Shown in pieces: positions 40,754 to 52,189 of a DNA stretch of 64,000 nucleotides; position 1 is the stretch's first letter; each line of letters begins with the position of its first letter. Below the pieces are notes generated by a model, which was not told where the DNA came from, searched no databases, and was given only the letters and a program-made list of their open reading frames with translations. The DNA comes from Prochlorococcus sp. AG-402-L23 (GTDB lineage Bacteria; Cyanobacteriota; Cyanobacteriia; PCC-6307; Cyanobiaceae). A program made the translations under genes and the position numbers. The stretch spans positions 35,411 through 99,410 of the forward strand of contig QCIO01000005.1 of the NCBI GenBank assembly GCA_003216635.1, written 5' to 3'.

Positions 40754-41953
40754 TTATTTGAGTATTTTAGAAACAACTCCAGCACCGATAGTACGTCCAC
40801 CTTCACGTATGGCGAATCGCATACCTTGTTCAATAGCTACTGGACATATTAATTCTCCAGTCATCTTAATTCTGTCTCCTGGCATAACCATTTCAACATT
40901 AGAGCCATCATCTGAGGTAAATGCGGTTATTTGACCTGTAACATCAGTTGTTCTGATGTAGAACTGAGGTCTATATCCTGCAAAGAAAGGGGTATGTCTT
41001 CCGCCCTCTTCTTTTTTGAGAACATAAACTTCTCCTTCAAACTGAGTATGAGGGGTAATAGATCCTTTCTTTACAAGAACCATTCCTCTCTCAATATCTT
41101 CTTTCTGGACACCACGTAAAAGTAAACCAACATTATCTCCAGCCATACCTTCATCAAGAAGTTTTCGGAACATTTCAACTCCAGTAACAGTTGTTACTCT
41201 TGTATCCCTTATTCCAACTATTTCAACTTCTTCTCCCACCTTAACTTTACCTCTCTCGATTCTTCCTGTAGCAACAGTTCCTCTGCCAGTAATCGAGAAA
41301 ACGTCTTCAACTGCCATCAAGAATGGTTTATCAACTTCTCTTTCTGGTTCGGGAATGCTAGCATCGACTGCTTTCATTAATTCTTCAATCTTTGATTCCC
41401 AAGTAGAATCACCTTCGAGAGCTTTTAAACCTGAAACTTGAACTATAGGAATGTCATCTCCGGGGAAGTCATAACTATCTAAGAGTTCTCTAATTTCCAT
41501 TTCTACAAGTTCAATAATTTCTTCATCATCGACCATATCGCACTTATTGAGAGCAACTACAAGAGCAGGAACTCCAACCTGTTTAGCTAAAAGAATATGC
41601 TCTTTTGTTTGTGCCATAGGACCATCTGTAGCAGCGCAAACTAGAATAGCTCCATCCATCTGGGCGGCCCCTGTGATCATGTTTTTCACATAATCAGCAT
41701 GTCCTGGGCAATCGACATGAGCATAATGTCTGCCTTCAGTTTCATATTCAACATGAGCTGTATTAATGGTAATGCCACGCTCTCTTTCTTCAGGAGCACC
41801 ATCAATGTCTCCATAGTCTTGAGCTTGAGCTTGACCTTTTTTAGCTAATACATTTGTAATAGCAGCAGTTAGTGTTGTTTTTCCATGATCAACATGGCCA
41901 ATAGTACCAATGTTGACATGTGGTTTGTTCCTTTCGAACTTCTCGCGAGCCAT
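40754..41953 (-). CDS. tuf: elongation factor Tu
   Basis: GTPase that delivers aminoacyl-tRNA to the ribosome. 399 residues with GHVDHGKT at 19-26 (G1), DCPGHADYV (G3) and NKCDMVDD (G4). It is the fourth gene of the str operon, 45 bp after fusA. Codon use is biased toward frequent codons, as expected for an abundant protein, though the gene is still AT-rich. Confidence 0.98.
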   Translation of the reverse strand: MAREKFERNKPHVNIGTIGHVDHGKTTLTAAITNVLAKKGQAQAQDYGDIDGAPEERERGITINTAHVEYETEGRHYAHVDCPGHADYVKNMITGAAQMDGAILVCAATDGPMAQTKEHILLAKQVGVPALVVALNKCDMVDDEEIIELVEMEIRELLDSYDFPGDDIPIVQVSGLKALEGDSTWESKIEELMKAVDASIPEPEREVDKPFLMAVEDVFSITGRGTVATGRIERGKVKVGEEVEIVGIRDTRVTTVTGVEMFRKLLDEGMAGDNVGLLLRGVQKEDIERGMVLVKKGSITPHTQFEGEVYVLKKEEGGRHTPFFAGYRPQFYIRTTDVTGQITAFTSDDGSNVEMVMPGDRIKMTGELICPVAIEQGMRFAIREGGRTIGAGVVSKILK

Positions 41954-41998
41954 TTTGAATTAAAGAATCGAGGGTTTAAGAGTGTTTTAGTTTAGAGA

Positions 41999-44074
41999 TC
42001 AGGAGTTGCCCTGATTCTTGGAAATGATAGCTTCAGCAACATTACGAGGAACTTCCTCATAATTTGCGAACTCCATTGAAAATATACCCCGACCTTGAGT
42101 CATTGATCGGAGTTGAGTGGCATAACCGAACATTTCGGCTAAGGGCACTTTGGCCTGTACCTTAGACAATCCATCATCAACAGATTGTCCTTCTACTTGA
42201 CCTCTTCTAGAAGAGAGATCACCAATTACAGATCCAAGAAAGTCATCAGGACTTTCGACCTCAACTTTCATCATAGGCTCTAAAAGGACAGGATTGCATT
42301 TTTTAACCCCGTCTTTAAAAGCCATGGAACCTGCAATTTTGAAGGCCATTTCAGATGAGTCTACATCGTGGAATGAACCATCGACTAGTGTTACTTTTAC
42401 ATCAATGAGTGGATAACCGGCAAGAACACCAGATTCGCAGGTTTCTTTCATTCCATTAGATGCAGGACCAATATACTCTTTTGGTACAGCTCCTCCAACA
42501 ATTTTGTTTACAAATTCAAAACCTTTACCAACTTCAGCGGGTTCCATTTCAATAATTACATGACCATATTGGCCTTTTCCTCCAGTTTGTCTTGCATATT
42601 TACCTTCACCTTTAGAACTAGACCTAATTGTCTCTCTATATGAAACCTGAGGTGCTCCTATATTTGCTTCAACCTTAAATTCCCTTAACATCCTGTCAAC
42701 TAGGATTTCTAAGTGCAACTCACCCATACCTGCAATAACAGTTTGATTTGTCTCAGGATCTGTACTTACCCTAAAGGTTGGATCCTCTTCAGACAAAGCA
42801 GTTAAGGCTTTTGATAATTTTTCCATATCCCCTTTAGTTTTTGGCTCAACAGCCACCGAGATGACTGGTTCAGGGATAAACAATGTCTCCAAAACTATAG
42901 GATCATCTGTGTTACATAGAGTGTCACCAGTTGTTGTGTTCTTCAGACCTAATACAGCTCCTAAATCCCCAGCCCTTAATTCATCAACCTCCTCTCTTTC
43001 ATCAGCCTTGAGAATAACTAATCTAGAAATTCTCTCCTTAGCATCCTTAGTAGAATTCATTACATAACTCCCCTTTGAAAGAACACCTGAATACATTCTT
43101 ACAAAAGTTAATTTCCCATAGGGATCTGACATCACTTTGAAAGCTAATGCACTGAAAGGAGCATTATCATCTGAAGGTCTAACATCTTCTTTGCCACTTG
43201 GTAAAACACCTTGTATTGGTTTTACATCAACTGGAGCTGGCAAGTAATCAACTACAGCGTCTAATACAAGTTGGACTCCTTTATTCTTAAAAGCTGAACC
43301 GCATAATACTGGAACTAATCCATGCTGTAAAACCCCTTCCCTAATTCCTTTTTTAAGTTGTTCTTCAGATAGTTCTCCTGTTTCTATGAATATTTCTATT
43401 AACTCTTCATCATTTTCTGCAACACTCTCCATCAACTTATTTCTCCAATCAGCAGCTTCCTTCTCCATTTCAGATGGAATTGGAGCTTCTTCTATATCAG
43501 TACCTAAGTCATTTTTATACAGATATGCTTTGTTAGCTACTAAATCAATAATGCCTGATAGATCACCTTCAGCTCCAATAGGTAGCTGGATTGGAAGTGC
43601 ATTTGCCTTTAGTCGATCTTTAATTTGTTTATTAACTTTTAGAAAATCTGCACCAGTCCTGTCCATTTTATTAACAAAAACCATTCTTGGGACAGAGTAT
43701 CTATCTGCTTGACGCCAAACTGTTTCAGATTGAGGCTGAACTCCACCAACAGCGCAAAATACAGCTATGACTCCGTCCAAAACTCTCATTGATCTTTCCA
43801 CTTCAATAGTAAAGTCAACGTGTCCAGGCGTATCAATAATATTAATTCTGTGATCTTGCCAACTAGTAGATATTGCAGCAGCAGTAATAGTTATACCTCT
43901 TTCTCGTTCTTGAGCCATCCAATCTGTTACGGCAGCACCATCATGTACTTCTCCTATCTTGTGAACAACACCTGAATAAAACAAAATTCTTTCAGTAGTT
44001 GTAGTCTTCCCTGCATCAATATGAGCGGCTATACCTATGTTCCTTACTCGTTCTAGGGGAAAGTCGCGTGCCAA
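41999..44074 (-). CDS. fusA: elongation factor G
   Basis: Translocase GTPase of 691 residues. [19 protein letters not shown] gives the G1 motif AHIDAGKT (17-24); DTPGHVDFT and NKMDRTGA are G3 and G4. Domains II-V follow, including [14 protein letters not shown] and the domain IV motif YKETI-like [10 protein letters not shown]. It lies between rpsG (97 bp away) and tuf (45 bp away) in the str operon. Confidence 0.98.
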   Translation of the reverse strand: MARDFPLERVRNIGIAAHIDAGKTTTTERILFYSGVVHKIGEVHDGAAVTDWMAQERERGITITAAAISTSWQDHRINIIDTPGHVDFTIEVERSMRVLDGVIAVFCAVGGVQPQSETVWRQADRYSVPRMVFVNKMDRTGADFLKVNKQIKDRLKANALPIQLPIGAEGDLSGIIDLVANKAYLYKNDLGTDIEEAPIPSEMEKEAADWRNKLMESVAENDEELIEIFIETGELSEEQLKKGIREGVLQHGLVPVLCGSAFKNKGVQLVLDAVVDYLPAPVDVKPIQGVLPSGKEDVRPSDDNAPFSALAFKVMSDPYGKLTFVRMYSGVLSKGSYVMNSTKDAKERISRLVILKADEREEVDELRAGDLGAVLGLKNTTTGDTLCNTDDPIVLETLFIPEPVISVAVEPKTKGDMEKLSKALTALSEEDPTFRVSTDPETNQTVIAGMGELHLEILVDRMLREFKVEANIGAPQVSYRETIRSSSKGEGKYARQTGGKGQYGHVIIEMEPAEVGKGFEFVNKIVGGAVPKEYIGPASNGMKETCESGVLAGYPLIDVKVTLVDGSFHDVDSSEMAFKIAGSMAFKDGVKKCNPVLLEPMMKVEVESPDDFLGSVIGDLSSRRGQVEGQSVDDGLSKVQAKVPLAEMFGYATQLRSMTQGRGIFSMEFANYEEVPRNVAEAIISKNQGNS

Positions 44075-44171
44075 TTTTAAAGCTCCAAATAAAATAATTT
44101 TTGATAAATATAGTTCACCCTAAAAGCAAACTTTAATAATAATAAACTACTTAAGTACCTTTTTGATGGAA

Positions 44172-44642
44172 TTAGTATCTGTAATGTGCAAAAGCTTTGT
44201 TAGCTTCAGCCATTTTATGAGTGTCTTCTCTTTTTTTAACAGCACTACCAGTTTCATTTGCTGCATCCATTAACTCACCAGCAAGTTTTTGGGACATACT
44301 TTTGCCATTCCTTCCACGTGAAAATGTAACAAGCCATCTTAATGCCATAGCTGTGCCCCTCTCTTGGCGTACTTCCATAGGTACTTGATAAGTTGCACCA
44401 CCAACTCTTCTAGCTCGTACCTCAACAAGAGGAGTAGCATTTTTTACAGCTGTTTCAAATAATTCGACTGCATTCCCACCTGTTCTCTCGCTTATTAAAG
44501 AAAAAGCATCAGACAATATTCTTTGAGCTGTAGATTTTTTACCATGTTTCATCAATCGAGAAATCATCATTGAAGCAAGACGACTATTAAATTGAGGGTC
44601 TGGAAGGACTGGTCTTTTTACTGCTGCATTACGACGTGACAT
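44172..44642 (-). CDS. rpsG: 30S ribosomal protein S7
   Basis: 156-residue primary 16S rRNA 3'-domain-binding protein. Landmarks are [49 protein letters not shown] and the C-terminal [15 protein letters not shown]. It lies 26 bp after rpsL in the str operon. Confidence 0.97.
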   Translation of the reverse strand: MSRRNAAVKRPVLPDPQFNSRLASMMISRLMKHGKKSTAQRILSDAFSLISERTGGNAVELFETAVKNATPLVEVRARRVGGATYQVPMEVRQERGTAMALRWLVTFSRGRNGKSMSQKLAGELMDAANETGSAVKKREDTHKMAEANKAFAHYRY

Positions 44643-44668
44643 GTTTTAAAAAAAGTGATGTTTACAAA

Positions 44669-45043
44669 TTAATCTTTTGGAGCTTTTGCCCCATACTTAG
44701 ATCTGGATTGACGTCTATCTTTGACTCCAGCCGTATCTAAAGTTCCTCTTATTATATGATATCTAACTCCTGGCAAATCCTTAACTCTTCCACCCCTGAG
44801 TAGAACTACAGAGTGTTCTTGCAAATTATGACCAATTCCAGGAATATAAGCGGTTACTTCGAAACCAGAAGTTAATCTCACCCTTGCGACTTTTCTTAAA
44901 GCTGAATTAGGTTTTTTAGGTGTTGATGTATAAACTCTCGTACATACTCCTCTTCTTTCAGGGCAAGCTTTTAATGCAGGAGATTTTGTTTTCCTAGTCA
45001 GACGTTTTCTTTCTGAACCTATTAATTGTGAGATGGTAGGCAT
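44669..45043 (-). CDS. rpsL: 30S ribosomal protein S12
   Basis: 124-residue decoding-centre protein. The blocks [43 protein letters not shown] and [14 protein letters not shown] are standard. The TPKKPNS segment has the usual Lys associated with streptomycin-sensitive S12. It is the first gene of the str operon, divergent from glutamate synthase across a 194-bp region. Confidence 0.97.
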   Translation of the reverse strand: MPTISQLIGSERKRLTRKTKSPALKACPERRGVCTRVYTSTPKKPNSALRKVARVRLTSGFEVTAYIPGIGHNLQEHSVVLLRGGRVKDLPGVRYHIIRGTLDTAGVKDRRQSRSKYGAKAPKD

Positions 45044-45237
45044 CTATTATATTTTGAAAAAATAAACATCTTATTATCATAACCTTTTACGAGCACCAAC
45101 TAAAAGTTTTTAATGATATTTTTTTAAAAATTTGTGAAATTAAAATTCTTTGGTAAATATTCATTATTTTTAGATTTATTTTCATATTTATTTTTATAAT
45201 AGGATTACATAAATAACTAAATAGAATTAAATAATCT
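45044..45237. promoter_or_regulatory. rpsL/gltB divergent promoter region
   Basis: A 194-bp AT-rich spacer that must hold the promoters of the str operon (minus) and glutamate synthase (plus). No consensus pair stands out enough to name, and no NtcA-like GTA-N8-TAC site was recognised by eye. Confidence 0.4.
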
Positions 45238-48200
45238 ATGGGAGAGAGTATCAAAAGAATCGGTGGGCCATATCAAGATAGTTATTCCCCAAATGGAATA
45301 ATTGGTGAGAAAGATGCGTGTGGAGTTGGTTTCATAGCAAATATTAAAGGGTTAGAGAGCAATTGGATCCTAAAACAATCCTTGAAAGGCCTTAACTGCA
45401 TGGAACATAGAGGAGGTTGTGGAGGGGATAGTGACTCAGGAGATGGAGCAGGCATTTTGTGTTCAATACCTTGGGATTTCTTAGAAAAAGAAGTAAATCT
45501 TAAAAATAAAAAAGAATATGATAAAGGTTTAGGCATGATTTTTATGCCTAATAAAAAAGAGAAAATTGAAGAATGCAAATCAATATGTGAGGAGGAAGCA
45601 GAAAAATTAAAAATAAACAAAACATCTTGGAGAACAGTACCTGTTAATAATGAAATCTTGGGACCTTTGGCTAAAGCAAATGCTCCATTTATAAGTCAGT
45701 GGATTTTATTTATAGATAAAAAAGATAACAATGATATTGAGAGGCTTTTATTTCAATTAAGGAAAAGAATTGAGAAAAAAATAAGAGAAAGTTTTAAAAA
45801 CCATGTTGGGAATTGTGAATTTTATTTTGCCTCACTAAGTTCTAAAACAGTTGTATACAAAGGTATGGTTCGTTCTGAAATATTATCTGAGTTTTATCAA
45901 GACCTAAAAGAAGATAGTTTTAAAGTCTTTTTTTCTGTTTATCATAGAAGGTTTAGTACTAATACACTTCCAAAATGGCCACTAGCTCAGCCGATGAGAT
46001 TCTTAGGTCATAACGGAGAAATTAATACTCTTTTAGGAAATATCAACTGGGCTAAAGCTTCAGAAACACACATAGATAATTTTTGGGAAGAGTTATCTAA
46101 TGAAATTAAGCCAATCGTAGATATAAATAAAAGTGATTCATCAAATCTTGATGCAACTCTTGAAATCAATATTCGTTCAGGTCAGCCCATTACTGACTCA
46201 TTATTAAAACTTGTTCCTGAAGCATTTAGAGAACAACCAGAACTTGAACAAAGAGATGATATTAAATCATTTTATGAGTATTCTGCGAGCATTCAAGAAG
46301 CTTGGGATGGTCCTGCTTTACTTGTATTCGCAGATGGAAATTTTGTAGGAGCAACGCTTGATAGAAATGGTCTCAGACCAGCAAGATATTCAATAACAAA
46401 TGATGGTTTCGTAATAATGGGTTCCGAAACAGGAGTAGTAGATCTTTCAGAGGAAAGAGTAGTAGAAAAAGGTCGATTAGGTCCGGGACAAATGTTGGCG
46501 GTTGATTTTCATCAAAATAGAATTCTCAGGAATTGGGAGGTTAAATCTGAAGCAGCCCAAAGGCATGATTATAAAAACCTCCTTATTAATAGAACTATAA
46601 AAATTGAGAATAGTGAATGGTTTAAAGACTGCAAACTGAAAGACCTCGAGTTGTTACAACAACAAACTGCGTATGGTTTTTCAGCAGAAGATAATGACCT
46701 TATCTTGGATTCAATGGCTTCATTAGCTAAAGAGCCTACCTATTGCATGGGCGACGATATCCCATTAGCAGTGATTTCTTCAAAACCACATATTTTATAT
46801 GACTATTTCAAGCAAAGATTTGCGCAAGTTACAAATCCTCCTATTGACCCTCTGAGAGAAAAACTGGTAATGAGTTTAGAGATGCATCTTGGAGAAAGAT
46901 GTACACCATTTGAGATTAAAGATCCTAAACCTTTTGTTCATTTAAAAAGTCCAATACTCAATGAGGAAGAACTCGTTTCCATTAAAAAATCAAAAATTAA
47001 AAATCAAACAATTTCAAGTTTGTTTGATATTGAGGAGGGTTTTCAAGGCTTAGAGAACCAATTAAAAGCAATTTGTAAACAGAGTGAGCTCTCTATCAAA
47101 GAAGGTTGCTCTTTAATTATTATTTCTGATAAGGGAATTAATCCTAAAAAGACTTTTATTCCTCCTTTACTTGCTATTGGGGCAATTCATCATTATCTTC
47201 TAAAAAAAGAAATCAGGCTAAAAGCTTCTCTAATCATTGAAACAGGTCAATGTTGGAGCACACATCACTTAGCTTGTTTGATTGGTTATGGTGCCAGCGC
47301 AGTTTGCCCTTGGTTGACCTTCGAAGCAGGCAGACACTGGTTAAAACATCCAAAAACACAAAAACTCATTGATAGCAAAAAAATAAATCCATTATCAATA
47401 ATTGATGTTCAAGAAAATATTAAAAAAGCTCTAGAAGATGGTCTAAGAAAAATTCTTTCAAAAATAGGCATCTCACTTTTATCTAGTTATCATGGAGCAC
47501 AAATTTTTGAAGCTGTAGGCCTTGGATCTGACTTAATAAAAATTGCTTTTGATGGTACAACAAGTCGCATCGCTGGCATAACACTAAAAGAATTAACCAA
47601 TGAAACACTTTCAATACATATGAAAGCCTATCCAGAGATCGATTTAAAGAAATTAGAATTTTTAGGATTTGTTCAATTTAGAAATAATGGAGAATATCAT
47701 TCCAATAACCCAGAGATGTCCAAAATTTTGCATTCAGCTGTAAAACAAGGACCAGGATACGATCATTTTGAAACTTACAAAAAACTCATTAGTAATAGAC
47801 CGACAACATCTCTAAGAGATTTACTAACAATTAATTCAAAAAGAAAAAGCATTCCATTAGAGGAAGTTGAAAGTGTTGAATCAATTTGCAAAAGGTTTTG
47901 TACTGGAGGAATGAGTTTGGGTGCTTTATCAAGAGAAGCACATGAAGTATTAGCAGTTGCAATGAATAGAATTGGTGGAAAAAGTAATAGTGGAGAAGGG
48001 GGAGAAGATCCAGCTCGTTTTAATGTTTTAAATGATATTAATGAAAATACTCAATCCGCGACTTTGCCATTTATTAAAGGTCTAGAAAATGGAGACACCG
48101 CATGCTCAGCTATTAAACAAATAGCATCAGGGAGATTTGGAGTTACACCTGAATATCTAAGAAGTGGAAAACAACTAGAAATTAAAATGGCTCAAGGTGC

Positions 48201-49813
48201 AAAACCTGGAGAAGGGGGACAATTGCCTGGTCCAAAAGTTGATTCTTACATCGCAAAACTAAGAAATAGTAAACCTGGAGTAGCTCTAATATCTCCCCCC
48301 CCCGCATCATGATATTTATTCAATTGAAGATTTAGCTCAACTTATCCATGACCTACACCAAGTTCATCCAAAAGCAAAAGTGAGCGTTAAACTTGTTTCT
48401 GAAATTGGTATAGGCACTATTGCTGCTGGAGTAAGCAAAGCTAATGCAGATGTAATTCAAATATCAGGCCATGACGGAGGTACAGGTGCTTCACCCCTAA
48501 GTTCTATTAAACATGCAGGTTTACCATGGGAACTAGGTGTTGCTGAGGTTCATAAATCTCTCTTAGAGAATAACTTACGTGGAAGAGTAATTTTGCGAAC
48601 TGATGGAGGTCTTAAAACAGGCTGGGATGTTGTTATTGCAGCTTTACTAGGTGCTGAAGAATACGGTTTCGGTTCTGTAGCGATGATTGCTGAAGGATGC
48701 ATAATGGCGCGTGTTTGTCATACAAACAAGTGTCCTGTTGGAGTTGCCACTCAAAAAGAAGAATTAAGAAAAAGATTTAAAGGTATTCCAGAAAATGTTG
48801 TCAATTTTTTCTTGTATATTGCTCAAGAAGTAAGACAAATAATGAGTAGTATCGGTGTTTCTAATATGGAAGAACTTATTGGTAATCAAGAATTTCTTTC
48901 TGCAAGAAATATCGGTCTTCCAAAAACTTCTAATATCGATCTTTCTTCTTTAGTAAATGATGAACTATCAACTACTGATAGATCATGGTTAAAACATTCA
49001 AAAAATGCTCATAGTAATGGTTCTGTATTAGAAGACGAGTTTTTGTCTGATACTGCATTTATAGATTCAATTAAAAATCACGAAAAATTAACTAAAGAAA
49101 TTGAGATAAAAAATACAGATAGAAGTGTTTGTGCGAAAATATCAGGCGAAATCGCAGAACTTCATGGCAATACTGGCTTCAATGGCGAACTTAACTTAAA
49201 TTTCAAAGGATATGCAGGACAAAGCTTTGGTGCCTTTTTATTGAAGGGAATGAATGTTCAATTAATCGGAGAAGCTAATGATTATGTTTGCAAAGGAATG
49301 AATGGAGGAATACTCACAATAATTCCACCAAAAATAGATAAAATCTCCTCCGAACAAGTCATCCTGGGTAATACTTGTCTTTATGGAGCAACAGGTGGGA
49401 AATTATTTGCATTAGGAAAATCGGGAGAAAGATTTGCAGTAAGAAATAGTGGTGCTACAGCAGTAACAGAGGGAGCAGGTGATCATTGTTGTGAATACAT
49501 GACTGGTGGGAAAGTAGTCATTCTAGGTTCCACAGGAAGGAATATTGGTGCTGGCATGACTGGTGGAATAGCTTTTATAATCGATGAGAATAATGATTTA
49601 AGTAATAAAGTTAATAAGGAAATAGTTAGTATTCATAAAATAACTTCATCAAAGCAGGAAGATATCTTATTGGAAATTATTAGAGAATATCGAGCAAAAA
49701 CAAATAGCTTAAAGGCTTTCAAAATAATTGAAAATTGGTCGCATTTCAAGAGTACTTTTAAATTAATTGTTCCCCCAAGCGAAGAAGAGAACCTTGGCAT
49801 AAAGAAAATGTAA
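45238..49813 (+). CDS. gltB: ferredoxin-dependent glutamate synthase, apparent +1 frameshift
   Basis: Large subunit-type GOGAT (glsF/gltB) that makes two glutamates from glutamine and 2-oxoglutarate. A short propeptide precedes C28 (EKDACGVGF), the glutaminase nucleophile; later come the FMN domain ([16 protein letters not shown]) and the [3Fe-4S] cysteines CHTNKCPVG. The frame breaks at a run of nine C at 48295-48303: as written, it ends after ISPPPAS at 48312. Removing one C restores [16 protein letters not shown] and a single 1524-residue protein, the normal length. Probably a sequencing or assembly error, or transcript slippage. No small NADPH subunit is adjacent. Confidence 0.93.
48295..48303 (+). 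other. C9 homopolymer at the gltB frameshift
   Basis: Nine consecutive C follow ATCT and precede GCATCATGAT. Eight C would keep CCC CCC CCG CAT CAT GAT in frame and give the conserved PPPHHD. The next stop in the shifted frame follows three codons later. Confidence 0.9.
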
Positions 49814-50107
49814 ATGCCTTTCTTTGTAAAAACTGAATTTATAAAAAAGGAATATTTAATTAATAATGATTTAAAACGAAAAATAATTAACGAACATATT
49901 GATTGGATAAAAAAATTAAAAAAAGAGGGAATTAATATAAAAAGTGGTTTTTTGGTAGATGAGTTAAATAGGCCAGGTGACGGCGGATTACTCATTCTTG
50001 AGATAAATAATTATAAAAATGCACTAAAAATCATTAAGAATGATCCAATGATTAAAAATGATCTAGTTGAATGGAAATTAAATGAGTGGATAGATTCAGA
50101 TAAATGA
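49814..50107 (+). CDS. YciI-like protein
   Basis: 97-residue protein with features of the YCII-related fold: HIDWIKKLKKEGINIKSGFL, then DELNRPGDGGLLILEINN and ALKIIKNDPMIKNDLVEWKLNEW. The usual YciI His-Asp pair is partly present (EHIDW; DPMI). The function is unknown; some homologues dehalogenate or bind small ligands. It begins directly after the gltB stop, so it is probably co-transcribed, and ends 6 bp from convergent lipA. Confidence 0.75.
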   Translation: MPFFVKTEFIKKEYLINNDLKRKIINEHIDWIKKLKKEGINIKSGFLVDELNRPGDGGLLILEINNYKNALKIIKNDPMIKNDLVEWKLNEWIDSDK

Positions 50108-50113
50108 AAATAA

Positions 50114-51007
50114 CTATCTTGGATACTTTTTCATAAGTTTTTGAATCTCTTCAGCATGGTAACTGCTTCGAGTTAAAGGAGAACTAACTACTTGCATAAA
50201 GTCCAAATATTTTTCCCCGAAAACTTTAAAGGAATTAAATTTTGAAGGACTCACAAATCTTTGAACAGGTAAATGATTAGGGCCAGGAGATAAATATTGG
50301 CCAATAGTAACAATATCAACGAAATTACTTTTTAAATCCTTAAGAAGACTTAAGACCTCATCATCTTTTTCTCCTAAGCCAAGCATAAAGCCTGACTTTG
50401 TATAAACTTTGGGAGAATAGTCTCTGGTTCTTTTAAGTAACTCAAGAGTTCTCTCATATTGACCCTGAGGTCTTACTTTTTTATATAGCGAAGTAACAGT
50501 CTCAATATTATGGTTTAAAACGTTTGGATTTGAATCAAGAACTTTTTCAAGAGCTTTCCAGTTACCACAAAAATCAGGAATTAAAAGCTCAATAGTAGTT
50601 TTAGGAGATTTTTTTCTTACTTGATAAACACATTCAAAAAATTGAGATGCGCCACCATCCTCAAGATCGTCTCTATTAACTGATGTGATTACAACATGTT
50701 TAAGCTTCATTCTATAAACAGCTTCAGCTAGACGATATGGCTCTGTTGGGTCTAATTCTCTTTTAGATCTATCAAAATCAATATCGCAATATGGACATGC
50801 CCTAGTACAGCCAGGACCCATTATGAGGAAAGTAGCAGTTCCACTAGCAAAACATTCACCAATATTTGGACAGCTTGCTTCTTGACATACAGTATTGAGA
50901 TTTAAATCATTTAACAAATTTGCAGTATTCCCAATTCTCTCAACTTGGGGGGCTTTTACTCTTAACCAATCAGGTTTTGAAATTAAACTATTAGGATTAT
51001 TAGTCAA
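50114..51007 (-). CDS. lipA: lipoyl synthase
   Basis: Radical SAM enzyme that inserts two sulfurs into octanoyl groups of lipoyl domains. It has both clusters: the auxiliary cluster [12 protein letters not shown] and the SAM cluster [10 protein letters not shown]; the C-terminal RSSYHAEE holds the Ser ligand of the auxiliary cluster. Length 297 is usual. The start appears to be TTG (51005-51007). It is convergent with the YciI-like gene. Confidence 0.95.
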   Translation of the reverse strand: MTNNPNSLISKPDWLRVKAPQVERIGNTANLLNDLNLNTVCQEASCPNIGECFASGTATFLIMGPGCTRACPYCDIDFDRSKRELDPTEPYRLAEAVYRMKLKHVVITSVNRDDLEDGGASQFFECVYQVRKKSPKTTIELLIPDFCGNWKALEKVLDSNPNVLNHNIETVTSLYKKVRPQGQYERTLELLKRTRDYSPKVYTKSGFMLGLGEKDDEVLSLLKDLKSNFVDIVTIGQYLSPGPNHLPVQRFVSPSKFNSFKVFGEKYLDFMQVVSSPLTRSSYHAEEIQKLMKKYPR

Positions 51008-51351
51008 ATTAATTGTTTCGGGCCTGTATTCTTATTTTACTAAAAACAATTTGAATTAACTATTAATAATTCCAAAAATGAAGCCTATTCAGTAGAAGTT
51101 AAAAATTAAATTAATTTAACTAATCCATCGATAATTTTAAAAATCCTAATCCAAGTTAATGCTTATATAATATTTTCGTTCTATCAACTAAAATTAAAAC
51201 AGAATTTAGAACGTTATTTTTAATACAGTTATCAAAACATTTTAATAATACACCTGTTAAGATGGTATGTAGATTTATTATTGAATTTTTGTACTAAAAA
51301 GTGTTTTTTTATTGATTTATTGATACAGTAAAAATTATATGTAATAAAACA
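51008..51351. other. 344-bp intergenic region between lipA and the recombinase-like gene
   Basis: No gene longer than about 12 codons is visible. Near its right end TTGATA and TAATAA with a 16-bp spacer (about 51320-51347) could form a promoter for the recombinase-like gene, but they are only a few bases from the TTG start. No inverted or direct repeats typical of an attachment site or insertion sequence were found. Confidence 0.35.
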
Positions 51352-51975
51352 TTGACTTTTAAATTTAAAAGAAAACGTCTTTTACTATCTGAAAAAAATA
51401 AAAGCTCTAAAGCAATAGGTTATGCTAGAGCTACTAATAATGAATATGAATATTTAGAACAGCAAATAAATTTTTTAAAGGCAGAGGGGTGCAGTTTAGT
51501 TTTTTCTGAATTAATAAGTTTAGATGAAGAAATCAAACCTCAACTCAATAAAGCTATAAATTGCTTATCTAAAGGTGATCAATTAATAATAACTCAGCTT
51601 GACCGAGCGTTTAAAAATAAAAAAGAATGTTTGAGGACAATAAATAAACTTTTTAATAAGGATATTAAATTACTAACTTTGACTGGTTTCTTTGCGGCTA
51701 ATGAATCAACTAAAGCAAATTCTTCAATTTTTAAGATTTTATATGAATTAGATAATATAGAAGACAAAAGTTTAGGTGAAAGAAAAAAAGAACAACTATT
51801 ACGCAGAAAATTATCTGGAAATAATCTAGGAGGAAGGCCCAAAATAAGTCCTTTAAAAGAATCTTTAGTAATCAGATTACGTAATGAGGGATATTCATAT
51901 AGATCAATCAGATCACAAACGGGAATTGCATTGTCAACAATAAGAAGAGTTATTTTGGAAGGAGAATTAACATAA
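51352..51975 (+). CDS. degenerate serine recombinase (resolvase-like) with helix-turn-helix
   Basis: 207-residue protein with a resolvase N-terminal fold and a C-terminal helix-turn-helix (about 171-201, GYSYRSIRSQTGIALSTIRR) after a GRPK hinge (161-164). In active resolvases the motif is YAR-x-S; here it is GYARATNN, with Thr28 where the catalytic Ser is expected. In TQLDRAFK the second Arg of the DRxxR motif is Lys (K88). Strand transfer is therefore doubtful. The start is TTG. A 70-residue gene follows after 1 bp. No IS ends or second recombinase gene are nearby, so it may be a domesticated DNA-binding protein. Confidence 0.8.
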   Translation: MTFKFKRKRLLLSEKNKSSKAIGYARATNNEYEYLEQQINFLKAEGCSLVFSELISLDEEIKPQLNKAINCLSKGDQLIITQLDRAFKNKKECLRTINKLFNKDIKLLTLTGFFAANESTKANSSIFKILYELDNIEDKSLGERKKEQLLRRKLSGNNLGGRPKISPLKESLVIRLRNEGYSYRSIRSQTGIALSTIRRVILEGELT

Positions 51976-51976
51976 A

Positions 51977-52189
51977 ATGAGGAAGAAAGAAATTGAAAAT
52001 TTAATTAAAGAAAATTTTAAAGATACAGCATTGCGTATTTATGAATTAGATAATGAAGATAGAAAAAGTTTGTTAGCAGAATACAGAGAATGGATTATGA
52101 ACGATGTAGATTCTGAAGAGGTAATGATGTTACCATATGAAGCCTATACTGATAAATTAGATTCTAATTACTTAGACGATTTACTTTAG
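51977..52189 (+). CDS. conserved-looking hypothetical protein (70 aa)
   Basis: A 70-residue acidic protein with two likely helices (KKEIENLIKENFKDTALRIYEL, then KSLLAEYREWIMNDVDSEEVMML). I do not recognise a family. It starts 1 bp after the recombinase-like gene, which strongly suggests co-translation, and its stop overlaps the convergent gene at 52186 by 4 bp. Confidence 0.6.
   Translation: MRKKEIENLIKENFKDTALRIYELDNEDRKSLLAEYREWIMNDVDSEEVMMLPYEAYTDKLDSNYLDDLL

Noticed and set aside
48380..49813. Separate gene for the second half of glutamate synthase
   Set aside because: The frame extends upstream to the C9 tract and continues the same conserved protein; its internal start is arbitrary.
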